Assembly (NCBI GenBank): GCA_030706585.1
Contig: JAUZOF010000004.1
Location: 1-42,291, forward strand
Reading direction: 5' to 3'
DNA from: Bacteroidota bacterium
GTDB lineage: Bacteria > Bacteroidota > Bacteroidia > Bacteroidales > UBA7332
Length of the DNA: 42,291 nucleotides
Within the stretch, counting starts at the first letter, position 1; each line of letters begins with the position of its first letter. Shown piece by piece: positions 10,368 through 20,788 of the stretch. The translations under genes were made by a program, and so were the position numbers. The notes beneath the pieces are model-generated. The model worked only from the letters and a program-made list of their open reading frames with translations, did not search any database and had not been told where the DNA came from.

Positions 10368-11018
10368 ATGAAGAGTGCAAATATCCCATATTTACCCCAA
10401 TTGGCTGAACTGGATGAAGAACGTATCATCCAATTGATGGAAGAAAAAGCCACCCGTCAAAGCATTGATCACGTCAATTGGCCGCAGTTTCACTACAAAC
10501 CGATTGCTGCCTACTCCATAGCTCATGATGCCGACCGCATCTATATCCATTTTTTTGTAAGGGGAAATTGCCTTAAGGCGCTCTATACGGAAGACCAGTC
10601 ACCGGTGTGGACCGATAGTTGCGTGGAATTTTTCGTGCAACCTCCGGGTAGCGAGTTTTATTATAACTTCGAATTCAACTGCATCGGTACCTGCTATGCC
10701 GCGAAACGCAGTAGTCGCGACGATTTTGCGTTACTTACGGCGGATGAACTGGCGCAGGTAAACCGATATCCCGCCTTAGGGCATAAGCCGTTTCAGGAAA
10801 TGGAGGGCTTGTTCGTTTGGGATGTACTGGTATCGATTCCCTTTTCATTGATTGGTCTTGATGGAAAGAACCTTCCGGATAGCATCCGTGCCAATTTCTA
10901 CAAATGTGCTGACGGGACCATCCTGCCGCACTACCTGAGCTGGAATCCGATAGAGACACCGAAGCCGGACTTTCACCGACCGGAGTTTTTCGGAGAATTA
11001 TTCCTGCAAAAACCGTAA
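10368..11018 (+). CDS. Carbohydrate-binding family 9-like protein
   Basis: 216 aa; VWTDSCVEFFVQPPGSEFYYNFEFNCIGTCYAA resembles CBM9-like domain proteins. Confidence 0.7.
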   Translation: MKSANIPYLPQLAELDEERIIQLMEEKATRQSIDHVNWPQFHYKPIAAYSIAHDADRIYIHFFVRGNCLKALYTEDQSPVWTDSCVEFFVQPPGSEFYYNFEFNCIGTCYAAKRSSRDDFALLTADELAQVNRYPALGHKPFQEMEGLFVWDVLVSIPFSLIGLDGKNLPDSIRANFYKCADGTILPHYLSWNPIETPKPDFHRPEFFGELFLQKP

Positions 11019-11078
11019 GATTTCACCTTTTACATGAACAAGTATCGGGATGATTTGCAGTCACCCCGATACTATAGA

Positions 11079-12026
11079 TTAGAACTTAGTCTCTTTATCA
11101 TCCGATTCCTCTTTCCCTTTCTTCTTCACCTCATTTTTCAACGCCTCAAAACCAGACACCACATCAAACAACTCCTCATCAATGAGGCTCTGGCGCAGGC
11201 TGTGGAATTTGTGATGGAGGTCATCGAGCAGTTCGTCGATGTTTTTCTCGGCCCGTTGCATCGCGGCCAGTCGGCTGGCATTTTCACTCATCAGCGATTC
11301 TGCGAGGGCTTTGAAGAGTGAGACGAAGAGGTATTCGCGAATCAACGCTGCGAGGGTTTCCTTTTTCCCTCCAATTACCTCTGGAAGATTACCGGAAGGC
11401 CAGTGCAGTTTGGTAATGGAATCCCGCCACGTTTCGTCTAAAGGTAACAGCCGTTGGATGGTCGGGGTATAACCGGCACCCGGTTTCGGTTGGTTGTGGT
11501 AGATGTAGATTTCCGTATCCAATGCTTTTTCAAGCATCGTTTCGCTTTGTTGCAGAAGCTGAGCAACAAGCGGCGTGATGGCTTTGACTGATTGCGGCAC
11601 GGCAAAGAGGTGCTGAACAGTATATCCGTCATCGACCAACAGGTAATGTACCCGTTCGCCCACCGCCCAGACTACTTTATTTCCCTGCATTTCTTTTAAT
11701 GATCCGGTAACGAATTCGGCCAATGTGTCGTTGAATTGCCCCACCAGTCCCTGATCGGATCCTAATACAATGGCGCAAACCGTGCGCTCTTCTGTTTTCT
11801 TGATAGGCTTATGTTCTCTTCCTTTCGTTATCTTTTCCTCCTTGAAATAGGCAAGAATACCAAGCTCTACTGTACGGAAGTAATCGCCCAGTGAACTCTC
11901 AGCCGACTCGTACTGGCCGATTTTGGAGGCAGCCACTTCTTTCATGGTACTGAAGACCGTTTTGATTTTTCCGGCGCCCTCCAGTTTGCGGCGTAAGCTT
12001 TCGAGGGTATCCATATTGATGGGCAT
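11079..12026 (-). CDS. atpG: N-type F1Fo ATPase gamma subunit
   Basis: 315 aa; ATP synthase gamma N-terminus (LRRKLEGAGKIKTVFSTMKEVAASKI) and LGSDQGLVGQFN; last gene of the atp cluster. Confidence 0.88.
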   Translation of the reverse strand: MPINMDTLESLRRKLEGAGKIKTVFSTMKEVAASKIGQYESAESSLGDYFRTVELGILAYFKEEKITKGREHKPIKKTEERTVCAIVLGSDQGLVGQFNDTLAEFVTGSLKEMQGNKVVWAVGERVHYLLVDDGYTVQHLFAVPQSVKAITPLVAQLLQQSETMLEKALDTEIYIYHNQPKPGAGYTPTIQRLLPLDETWRDSITKLHWPSGNLPEVIGGKKETLAALIREYLFVSLFKALAESLMSENASRLAAMQRAEKNIDELLDDLHHKFHSLRQSLIDEELFDVVSGFEALKNEVKKKGKEESDDKETKF

Positions 12027-13552
12027 TATTTTTCCTGAAAAGACTCCAATATTTTCCCTGCAAACTCAAGAATAAAGCCACGGTCCTCATCGCTAAATGT
12101 CGTTCCGGTATAGATGCTGTCGAGCAATTCGGCGGGAAGTTGGGAGCAAGCTTCAAGGAGTGCGGTTTCGGCGTGCTTCATTTCCTCAATGGAAATGGAG
12201 TCAAAGTGTCCTTCGGTCAGCGCCAGCAGCACCACGATCTGTTCGGCTACCGAAAGCGGATGCAGTTCGGGTTGTTTCAGCCAGGTGCGGATGCGTTTGC
12301 CGTGCTCGATGATTCGTTTTGTATTGTCATCGAGACGGGTGCCGAAGCGGGCGTAATTTTCCAGCTCTTCGAATTGGGAATAGGCCAGTTTCAGGCTACC
12401 CGTTACGGTGCGATAAGCCGGTAGTTGCGCCTTTCCGCCCACACGGGAAACGGATTTTCCCACATCTACAGCGGGTAGGATGCCCAGCTCGAAGAGTTTC
12501 GGGGAGAGGTAAATCTGACCGTCGGTAATCGAAATCAGGTTGGTCGGGATGTAGGCCGAGATGTTTTGCGCCTCCGTCTCCACGATGGGTAATGCTGTCA
12601 GCGAACCGCCTTTCAGCTCATCGCAGAGGTGAGTGGCACGTTCCAGCAAGCGGGAGTGGATGTAGAAAATATCTCCTGGAAAAGCTTCCCGTCCCGGAGG
12701 CCGTCGAAGCAAGAGGGAAAGTTCGCGGTAGGAACGGGCATGCTCGGTTAGGTCGTCATAAATGACCAACACATCACGTCCCTGTTCCATAAAATATTCG
12801 CCAATGCTGGTGGCTGCGTATGGGGCGATGTATTTCAATCCCGGGGGATTATTCCCCTCGGTAGCCACTACGATGGTATAATCCATTGCGCCATGATTCC
12901 GCAGATTGGCAATCACTTTGGCTACCGACGAGGCTCGCTGGCCGATCGCACAGTAGATGCAAATCACATCTTTCCCCCGTTGGTTGATGATGGTATCGAT
13001 GGCGATCGCGGTTTTACCGGTCTGGCGGTCGCCCATGATGAGTTCGCGTTGGCCACGACCTACGGGTATGAGTGCGTCGATCGCCTTGATACCGGTTTGA
13101 AGCGGCATGGATACGGTGGAACGATCCATGATGGGGTGTGCAGGGCGCTCGATGGGCAAGCGTTCGGTGAAAGCAATCGATCCGAGATTGTCCATCGGTT
13201 CTCCGACTGGATTGATTACCCGACCGAGCACCGCATTTCCCACAGGAATGTCCATTACGCGCCCCGTCCGTTCCACCTCATCGCCGACATGCAACAGCCA
13301 ATCTTCACCCAACAGAATCACACCGATTTCATCCGCATCAATATTGTAGGCGATGCCGTATACCTCACCCGGGAATTTCAGCAATTCCTCAAAACCCACA
13401 CCCGGCAGACCGGAAACTCTTGCGATACCCGATGTGACGCTCGTCACCGTCCCGATCTCTCGTGGAGAGAGCGTGAAGGTGTGATTTTCCCTGTTCTGAC
13501 TCATGCGGTCAAACAGATCACTGACGATACTATGCAGGTCATTCTTCGGCAT
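12026..13552 (-). CDS. atpA: N-type F1Fo ATPase alpha subunit
   Basis: 508 aa; P-loop [13 protein letters not shown] and alpha-subunit core. Confidence 0.93.
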   Translation of the reverse strand: MPKNDLHSIVSDLFDRMSQNRENHTFTLSPREIGTVTSVTSGIARVSGLPGVGFEELLKFPGEVYGIAYNIDADEIGVILLGEDWLLHVGDEVERTGRVMDIPVGNAVLGRVINPVGEPMDNLGSIAFTERLPIERPAHPIMDRSTVSMPLQTGIKAIDALIPVGRGQRELIMGDRQTGKTAIAIDTIINQRGKDVICIYCAIGQRASSVAKVIANLRNHGAMDYTIVVATEGNNPPGLKYIAPYAATSIGEYFMEQGRDVLVIYDDLTEHARSYRELSLLLRRPPGREAFPGDIFYIHSRLLERATHLCDELKGGSLTALPIVETEAQNISAYIPTNLISITDGQIYLSPKLFELGILPAVDVGKSVSRVGGKAQLPAYRTVTGSLKLAYSQFEELENYARFGTRLDDNTKRIIEHGKRIRTWLKQPELHPLSVAEQIVVLLALTEGHFDSISIEEMKHAETALLEACSQLPAELLDSIYTGTTFSDEDRGFILEFAGKILESFQEK

Positions 13553-14336
13553 CTTTCTGAGGATCAGATTTTGTAATGGGCTTTGCTTTTATCGTTTCTG
13601 AAATGGCGGACTGCAACGTGCGCAGGTATTCGTCGATGCTCCAGGCTATTTTGTAACCGTTGGCCACCAGCTCAATCCCGCTGACGAGTAGAGGGGCGGT
13701 GGCGAATTTGAATTGCGGTTTTGCTCCGAGGAGCTTCGAAATCGTTTCTGCTATTTTCTGCTGTTGGTTTTCATTCAGGTCGAATGCGCTTTTCACCAGT
13801 ATTGGTTGATGGTCGGACTTGAATGCGGCTGTGAATTGCTGCTTTTCTTCGATGGAAAGGGCATTCAGCCTTTGGATAAATACAGAAACTGTCTGTTCCT
13901 CGAGGTCTGCGGAAGCCAGCTCGGTAAAGACCTTGCGGGCAATGGCGAAAATTTCCTCCTGTGCTTTTTGCGAGATTTCCCTGCTCAGGCTCTCCTGCGC
14001 TTCTGCCAACACCGCTTTCAGGTTGTCACGCAATACCTCGGCATCGTGACGCGCCTCTTCGAGCAATTGCTGACGTTTCTCGTTGGTTTCGGAGGTGAAA
14101 GCGCTCAATAAAGCCTGCTTCTCCTGTTCAAACGCTTCGTTCTTTTGGAGAAATTCAGCCTGTTCTTTCAGTGCTTCATCCTTGATGGCTTCGGCTTCTT
14201 TGAGTTGGGATATAATCTTTTTCTCTCGTTCTTCCACCGCTTTGAGAATGGGCTTGTAGAGAAACTTTTTCAACAACCACGCCAGAATGAGGAAGTTGAT
14301 GATTTGCGCTGCAACGATGAACCAGTTTATTTCCAT
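13539..14336 (-). CDS. atpF: N-type F1Fo ATPase subunit b with delta-like C-terminal domain
   Basis: 265 aa; one N-terminal TM then coiled coil; C-terminus [61 protein letters not shown] resembles the delta/OSCP C-terminal domain. Confidence 0.88.
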   Translation of the reverse strand: MEINWFIVAAQIINFLILAWLLKKFLYKPILKAVEEREKKIISQLKEAEAIKDEALKEQAEFLQKNEAFEQEKQALLSAFTSETNEKRQQLLEEARHDAEVLRDNLKAVLAEAQESLSREISQKAQEEIFAIARKVFTELASADLEEQTVSVFIQRLNALSIEEKQQFTAAFKSDHQPILVKSAFDLNENQQQKIAETISKLLGAKPQFKFATAPLLVSGIELVANGYKIAWSIDEYLRTLQSAISETIKAKPITKSDPQKDAEE

Positions 14337-14342
14337 GATAAA

Positions 14343-14612
14343 CTATTTTCCGATAATGTAATTCCAGAACGGGTTTGCAAAAATGAGAATCATCGACACC
14401 ACAAAGCAGTAGATGGCGATAGATTCGATCATGGCCAGACCCACAAACAAGGTGCGGGTGATGGTGGGGGCGGCGTCGGGCTGCTGGGCGATGGAGTTGA
14501 GGGCCGATGAAACGGATTTCCCTTCTCCCAGAGCTGGGATCATGCATCCTATTGCGGTGGCTAGACCTGCGGTTACGATGGATGCGACTGCGATAATTGT
14601 TGTACTGTCCAT
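14343..14612 (-). CDS. atpE: N-type F1Fo ATPase subunit c
   Basis: 89 aa, two TM helices, IPALGEGKS..LNSIAQQP and LAMIESIAIY. Confidence 0.93.
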   Translation of the reverse strand: MDSTTIIAVASIVTAGLATAIGCMIPALGEGKSVSSALNSIAQQPDAAPTITRTLFVGLAMIESIAIYCFVVSMILIFANPFWNYIIGK

Positions 14613-14637
14613 TTTGACCTCCTGTATATTTAGTTTT

Positions 14638-15315
14638 TTATTCTTCTCGTTTTGATTCCTGTACGGCAGCTGCTATATATACCGTTGCCAATACGCTGAA
14701 AATATAGGCTTGCACCATGCCGACCAGCAAACCCAATGCTTTCATGACGATCGGGAAAAGCAGCGGGGTAATGCTCAGCAGGATTCCCACAATCATTTCG
14801 CCACTCATGATGTTTCCGAAAAGACGTACCGCTAATGCCAGTGTACGTGTAAATTCGCTGATCAGGTGAAAAGGCATCATGATGACCGATGGCTTGAGGT
14901 AGGATCGGAGATAACCCCGAATGCCGTTTTCCGAAATACCAAAGATAGGCACGGCCAGGAAAACTGAAATGGCAAGTGCCGAGGTGGTTGACAGCGAGCC
15001 TGTAGGTGGTTCGTAAAAGGGGAAAATGATGCAAATATTGGATGTAGCGATAAACAGAAACAGGGTGCCGATGTAGCTGATGTATTTCTCCGGACAGGGC
15101 AGGCCGATGTCCCGGATCTGGTTGTTGATGGTGGTGACCAACGTCTCAAGAATGCACTGCCAATGGGAAATGTGGATGTCCGTTTTTAGTCTCCGGGTGA
15201 TGAGCCATGACGCAACTGTCAGCATGAGCATAATTGCCCACGTCATCACCAGGGTCATATTGATGGTAATAAATCCATATGCCCAGAAAACCGTTTCATC
15301 CGGACTCAGCTTCAT
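14638..15315 (-). CDS. atpB: N-type F1Fo ATPase subunit a
   Basis: 225 aa, multi-TM; EFTRTLALAVRLFGNIMSGEM with the conserved stator Arg. Confidence 0.92.
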   Translation of the reverse strand: MKLSPDETVFWAYGFITINMTLVMTWAIMLMLTVASWLITRRLKTDIHISHWQCILETLVTTINNQIRDIGLPCPEKYISYIGTLFLFIATSNICIIFPFYEPPTGSLSTTSALAISVFLAVPIFGISENGIRGYLRSYLKPSVIMMPFHLISEFTRTLALAVRLFGNIMSGEMIVGILLSITPLLFPIVMKALGLLVGMVQAYIFSVLATVYIAAAVQESKREE

Positions 15316-15318
15316 CGC

Positions 15319-15618
15319 TTACTCTTTTTGCTGTTGAATCATCTTCTCGTCACGGGTTTTGGTGAAACGAATGACCAGCATCCGTGCCAGGACAAAACCG
15401 ACTACGCAAACCAACAACCGTTGCCAGCTAACGGCCCCGATCAGGTAAAAACCAACCATCGTAACGGTCAGGCGAATAATCAAACTGCCGGCAAACCACA
15501 ACGCCGGAATCTTTGCCTGCACCGCCTTCCTGACTGTCCACCACAGACCGCCGAAGAAGAAAGTTCCCAACGCGAGGCCTGCAATTAAGGCCAATATCAT
15601 GTAGATTGCATTATTCAT
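15319..15618 (-). CDS. atpR: N-ATPase subunit AtpR
   Basis: 99 aa, 3 TM, FGGLWWTVRK...PALWFAGSLIIRLTVTMVGFYL; position between atpQ and atpB. Confidence 0.85.
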   Translation of the reverse strand: MNNAIYMILALIAGLALGTFFFGGLWWTVRKAVQAKIPALWFAGSLIIRLTVTMVGFYLIGAVSWQRLLVCVVGFVLARMLVIRFTKTRDEKMIQQQKE

Positions 15619-15934
15619 CTTTGTCCTCCTTCTCGTTGATCTCTTTACGTTCTTTTGAAACCCAGCTCCACGCGAGCATGCAGCCGAGGAATAGTCCGCA
15701 GACCAGTCCGGTCAGTGTCCAGGAAAAGGTTTGTGGATAACTGTCATCCAACCACACGCCTACGGCAGTGCCTATCAGGGTGGGAATGACGATTGACCAG
15801 CCTACTAGCCCGAACATACCGAGTCCGAACCAAACGCTTTGCTTCTTACCGCGTTGTGCTTTGAGTTTTAGTCGTTCTTTTTCACCCACTTTGCGGGTAA
15901 AAGAATCTGCACCTTGTTTTTCTGTTGGATTCAT
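15611..15934 (-). CDS. atpQ: N-ATPase AtpQ / AtpI-like subunit
   Basis: 107 aa, 2 TM AtpI-like; GLVGWSIVIPTLIGTAVGVWLDDSYPQTFSWTLTGLVCGLFLG. Confidence 0.85.
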   Translation of the reverse strand: MNPTEKQGADSFTRKVGEKERLKLKAQRGKKQSVWFGLGMFGLVGWSIVIPTLIGTAVGVWLDDSYPQTFSWTLTGLVCGLFLGCMLAWSWVSKERKEINEKEDKDE

Positions 15935-15936
15935 GA

Positions 15937-16335
15937 TTATTCGTTTCGAAGTTTTTTAATGCTTGCCACCAGTCCGCTTTCCATCTTATCCATCACTGAG
16001 CGGAGTTGCTCTTCACTTTCATCGGCTTTGACGAACTCCTTTTCAACGGCTTCCCGCAGTTGTCCCAAACTGGCGCCTCCGATGGCATTGCGCACAGAGA
16101 CGAGCACTTCCGGTCCTGCTTTTATCAATATTCCTTCGTCAATGGCAATGTAGTGTTCTTCTTCATTTGCCTCATACATGAAAATGCCCGGGACGAGTGC
16201 CGTCACGCAATCCAGCCGTTGAGGCAGCAGTCCGTAAGAGCCCGTTGCCGTTTCCAGTACAATCCGGCTGACACCTTCCATCGTCGTGTAAATGCGAAAC
16301 GGAAGCAGGATTTTCAGGTGCATCAGTTGTTCCAT
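15937..16335 (-). CDS. atpC: N-type F1Fo ATPase epsilon subunit (start revised)
   Basis: The ORF track starts at 16386, but residues 1-17 (MRDDNFGFVQYLTLQTD) run into an inserted palindrome. MEQLMHLKILLPFRI (16335) is a better start. Confidence 0.8.
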   Translation of the reverse strand: MEQLMHLKILLPFRIYTTMEGVSRIVLETATGSYGLLPQRLDCVTALVPGIFMYEANEEEHYIAIDEGILIKAGPEVLVSVRNAIGGASLGQLREAVEKEFVKADESEEQLRSVMDKMESGLVASIKKLRNE

Positions 16336-16373
16336 ATCAGTTTGTAAAGTCAGATATTGCACAAAGCCGAAGT

Positions 16374-16464
16374 TGTCATCCCGCACTTGATGTGGGATCT
16401 CTCAACCTGAAAAGGTTGGGTAAATTCTACTATTTTGAGATCCCGTGTCAAGCACGGGATGACA
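16374..16464. repeat. REPIN-like inverted pair of short palindromes inside the atp operon
   Basis: TGTCATCCCGCACTTGATGTGGGATCTC ... GAGATCCCGTGTCAAGCACGGGATGACA; each half is itself a hairpin and the halves are inverted. Confidence 0.75.
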
Positions 16465-16502
16465 GTTGCGAAATTTATATCTCATATTTATATTCTCAAA
16501 GA

Positions 16503-17906
<1,404 letters not shown>

Positions 17907-18006
17907 TCATGGATTTAGTGCGGCTCTTCATATATAATAACAAATCAACCTCCAACTATTCCCGATTTTCTGCTAAAATTTGAAGGATGAATTCATTACA
18001 ACCTTT

Positions 18007-18014
18007 TACCTTTG
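18007..18014 (+). promoter_or_regulatory. Bacteroidetes -7 motif
   Basis: TACCTTTG, 33 nt before the ORF at 18047. Confidence 0.65.
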
Positions 18015-18046
18015 CGGTAAATTAAAAATTCATCTAAATATCATAT

Positions 18047-19003
18047 ATGACAAAAGGAATTATGGCAAACAGAATATGTGAACTTCTGGGAATAAAATAC
18101 CCCATCGTGCAAGGGGGAATGGTGTGGTGCAGTGGCTGGGAGCTGGCTTCTGCGGTGAGTAATGCCGGTGGGCTCGGCTTGCTCGGAGCGGGCTCGATGT
18201 ATCCGGAGATTCTGCGTGATCACATCCGCAAGTGCAAGGCGGCTACCGACAAACCTTTCGGTGTAAACGTGCCGCTGATGTACCCGCAGATTGAGGAGAT
18301 TATGAAAATTATCGTCGAGGAGGGTGTGAAAGTGGTGTTTACCTCTGCCGGAAATCCCAAAGCGTGGACTTCCTTCCTCAAAGAAAAAGGCATCAAAGTG
18401 GTGCACGTGATTGCCAACGGTAAATTTGCCCAAAAGTGCGAAGAGGCCGGTGTGGATGCTATCGTGGCGGAAGGCTTCGAGGCGGGCGGTCACAACGGGA
18501 AAGAGGAGACAACTACCTTCTGCCTGATTCCGCACATTCGTCAGGTGACTTCATTGCCTCTGATTGCAGCCGGAGGTGTGGTAACCGGTCGCAATGTATT
18601 GGCTGCAATGGCGCTGGGCGCGGAAGGTGTGCAGGTAGGAACGGCATTCGCATTGTCAGCGGAGAGTTCGGCCAGTGACGAATTCAAGCGCCGTTGCCTC
18701 AATTTACCGGAAGGTGAAACCAAACTTTCCCTAAAAAAAGTATCGCCGACCCGTTTAGTGAAAAATGAGTTTTTCCAACAGATCTATGACCTGGAATGCA
18801 AAGGCGCATCGGCTGATGAACTGAAAGAAATCATGGGTAAAGGGCGTCCGAAAAAAGGAATGTTTGAAGGCAATATCAACGAAGGTATGCTCGAGATTGG
18901 CCAGGGGGCAACGCTGGTCAAAGAAATTCTTCCGGTGAGCGAGATTATGAAGAATATGGTGGCCGAATACAATGCGGTATTGGGTGGATTGCAAGGTCTG
19001 TAG
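18047..19003 (+). CDS. FabK-like / nitronate monooxygenase-family flavoprotein
   Basis: 318 aa; IVQGGMVWCSGWELASAVSNAGGLGLLG, EAGGHNG, AAGGVVTGRNVLAAMALGAEGVQVGTAF. Confidence 0.85.
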   Translation: MTKGIMANRICELLGIKYPIVQGGMVWCSGWELASAVSNAGGLGLLGAGSMYPEILRDHIRKCKAATDKPFGVNVPLMYPQIEEIMKIIVEEGVKVVFTSAGNPKAWTSFLKEKGIKVVHVIANGKFAQKCEEAGVDAIVAEGFEAGGHNGKEETTTFCLIPHIRQVTSLPLIAAGGVVTGRNVLAAMALGAEGVQVGTAFALSAESSASDEFKRRCLNLPEGETKLSLKKVSPTRLVKNEFFQQIYDLECKGASADELKEIMGKGRPKKGMFEGNINEGMLEIGQGATLVKEILPVSEIMKNMVAEYNAVLGGLQGL

Positions 19004-19283
19004 GAGCATTGCATCACGAAAAAAAATATCCTGATTAATTTTCATAATTGATGGTAAATTGATGAATAACAGGTAGATGTCGGTTTTGCTGGCATCTGCC
19101 TGTTTCTATTTTCAACGGAAATAGGGTTCTATCTGTGTTATTTGTGATATATTTGTAATGTTATAGTAATACCATGAAAAGAGCATTGTCCGGAATGGAA
19201 GATTTGAGCGTGTCGCGAATAAAGTCTGACTCAATCATCACATTTTCGGAGACAGTTAACCCCATCAAGTTAATTATATCAAG

Positions 19284-20018
19284 ATGACAATGAAAGATTT
19301 ACCTACTCAGGCTGTATCAGCAAAGATGGAAGAAAATAGTGTCCTTAAAACGATTACTGCGGACCGGAACAGAACCAATCTTCTGAAAAAATGGGAACAA
19401 AATGCAATCGCATATTTAGTTCAGCGAATCCCTTCCTGGATTAGTTCGGATATGTTGACGGCGATAGGTTTTTTTGGTGCGGTGATTATTTTCCTGAGCT
19501 TTGTGCTGGCAACCTATGTAAACAGAAACTTGCTTCTGTTGGGCGTTTTGGGATATGCCATCAGTTGGTTTGGAGATTCGCTGGACGGACGCATCGCTTA
19601 CTACCGGCACAAAGAGCGAAAATGGTATGGCTTTTCTTTGGATATTACGGTTGACTGGTTGGGGATTATGATGATGGGATTAGGATTTGTCGTTTATGTT
19701 CATGATGCCTGGGAATTAGTCGGTTTCGCCCTGGTAGCCTTGTACGGTTGGGAAATGATGACCGCATTGTTGCGCTATAAAATCACCGGAAAATATTCCA
19801 TTGATTCGGGAGTAATGGGTCCTACCGAAGTCAGAATCATTATTTCGTTGCTGTTGGTACTCGAAGTTGTTTTGCCGGATTCATTACTGTACAGTTTATC
19901 TTTGCTTGCATTCTCACTTTTCATTGCCAATATTGTTGACACCAAAAATCTTCTGGCCTTAGCGAATGAACGCGATAACGAAGAGCGGGAAAAACGCAAG
20001 GAAAAACAAATCGTCTGA
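19284..20018 (+). CDS. CDP-alcohol phosphatidyltransferase-like membrane protein
   Basis: 244 aa, multi-TM, DSLDGRIAYYRHKERKWYGFSLDITVD resembles the CDP-OH-P transferase motif. Confidence 0.75.
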   Translation: MTMKDLPTQAVSAKMEENSVLKTITADRNRTNLLKKWEQNAIAYLVQRIPSWISSDMLTAIGFFGAVIIFLSFVLATYVNRNLLLLGVLGYAISWFGDSLDGRIAYYRHKERKWYGFSLDITVDWLGIMMMGLGFVVYVHDAWELVGFALVALYGWEMMTALLRYKITGKYSIDSGVMGPTEVRIIISLLLVLEVVLPDSLLYSLSLLAFSLFIANIVDTKNLLALANERDNEEREKRKEKQIV

Positions 20019-20047
20019 TTCTTTAAATCAGCGAATTAATATACACA

Positions 20048-20093
20048 GGAAGGATTGTCTTACCGTAAAGGGAAAGGCAATCCTTCCTTTTTT
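20048..20093 (+). terminator. Rho-independent terminator
   Basis: GGAAGGATTG ... CAATCCTTCC followed by a T run. Confidence 0.85.
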
Positions 20094-20178
20094 TGAGGAG
20101 GTAATGGTAATGGTATTTCGGGGATGAAGTTAAAACCGGACGAAAAGTTAACGGCTTTTTTTCTTCCCTCAAATTAAT

Positions 20179-20186
20179 TATCTTTG
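20179..20186 (+). promoter_or_regulatory. Bacteroidetes -7 motif for the DUF3127 gene
   Basis: TATCTTTG upstream of 20241. Confidence 0.65.
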
Positions 20187-20240
20187 CCGTCCTGCCCCTG
20201 AAAAGGGGATAAACAACGCGATAAATTAATTACTTACTAT

Positions 20241-20591
20241 ATGGAACTTACAGGAAGAATCATTCAAATCCTGCCGCTTCAGTCGGGACAAGGAAAAAAT
20301 GGTGTTTGGAAAAAACAGGATTACATCATCGAAATGGGTGGACAGTACCCTAAAAAAGTTTGTTTCAACATCTGGGGAGACAAGATCGATACTTTTGCCA
20401 TTCAGATGGACGAAGAATTGAAAGTGGATTTCGATATCGAAAGCCGTGAGTTTAACGGCCGCTGGTACACCGATGTACGTGCCTGGAATGTAACCCGCGT
20501 AGCTGCCGGTGCCGGAGCTGTTCCTCCTGCTTTCGAGCCGAAGCCTGCCGATTTCCTGCAACATGCTCCCGGTGAGGATATGCCTTTCTAA
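20241..20591 (+). CDS. DUF3127 domain protein (OB-fold-like)
   Basis: 116 aa; MELTGRIIQILPLQSGQGKNG.WKKQDYIIE...WGDK pattern. Confidence 0.85.
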   Translation: MELTGRIIQILPLQSGQGKNGVWKKQDYIIEMGGQYPKKVCFNIWGDKIDTFAIQMDEELKVDFDIESREFNGRWYTDVRAWNVTRVAAGAGAVPPAFEPKPADFLQHAPGEDMPF

Positions 20592-20615
20592 ACGAAATCG
20601 TTTCAGGATAAATAG

Positions 20616-20659
20616 AAAAGCCGCTTAATCAGTCTTGGTACTGGTTAGGCGGCTTTTTT
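20616..20659 (+). terminator. Rho-independent terminator
   Basis: AAAAGCCGC ... GCGGCTTTTTT. Confidence 0.85.
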
Positions 20660-20736
20660 GTTGAGTTCAAGATTTATGTGTATTCTGTTTTGTGAGAAAA
20701 TATCTCATAAAATAGTGTGTTATGGAACTTTTATTC

Positions 20737-20744
20737 TACTTTTG
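20737..20744 (+). promoter_or_regulatory. Bacteroidetes -7 motif for the rloAB pair
   Basis: TACTTTTG, 45 nt upstream of the ORF at 20789. Confidence 0.6.
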
Positions 20745-20788
20745 GTGTTTGAAAATGAGAAAATATCAATCATATAAAGGATTTTGGT

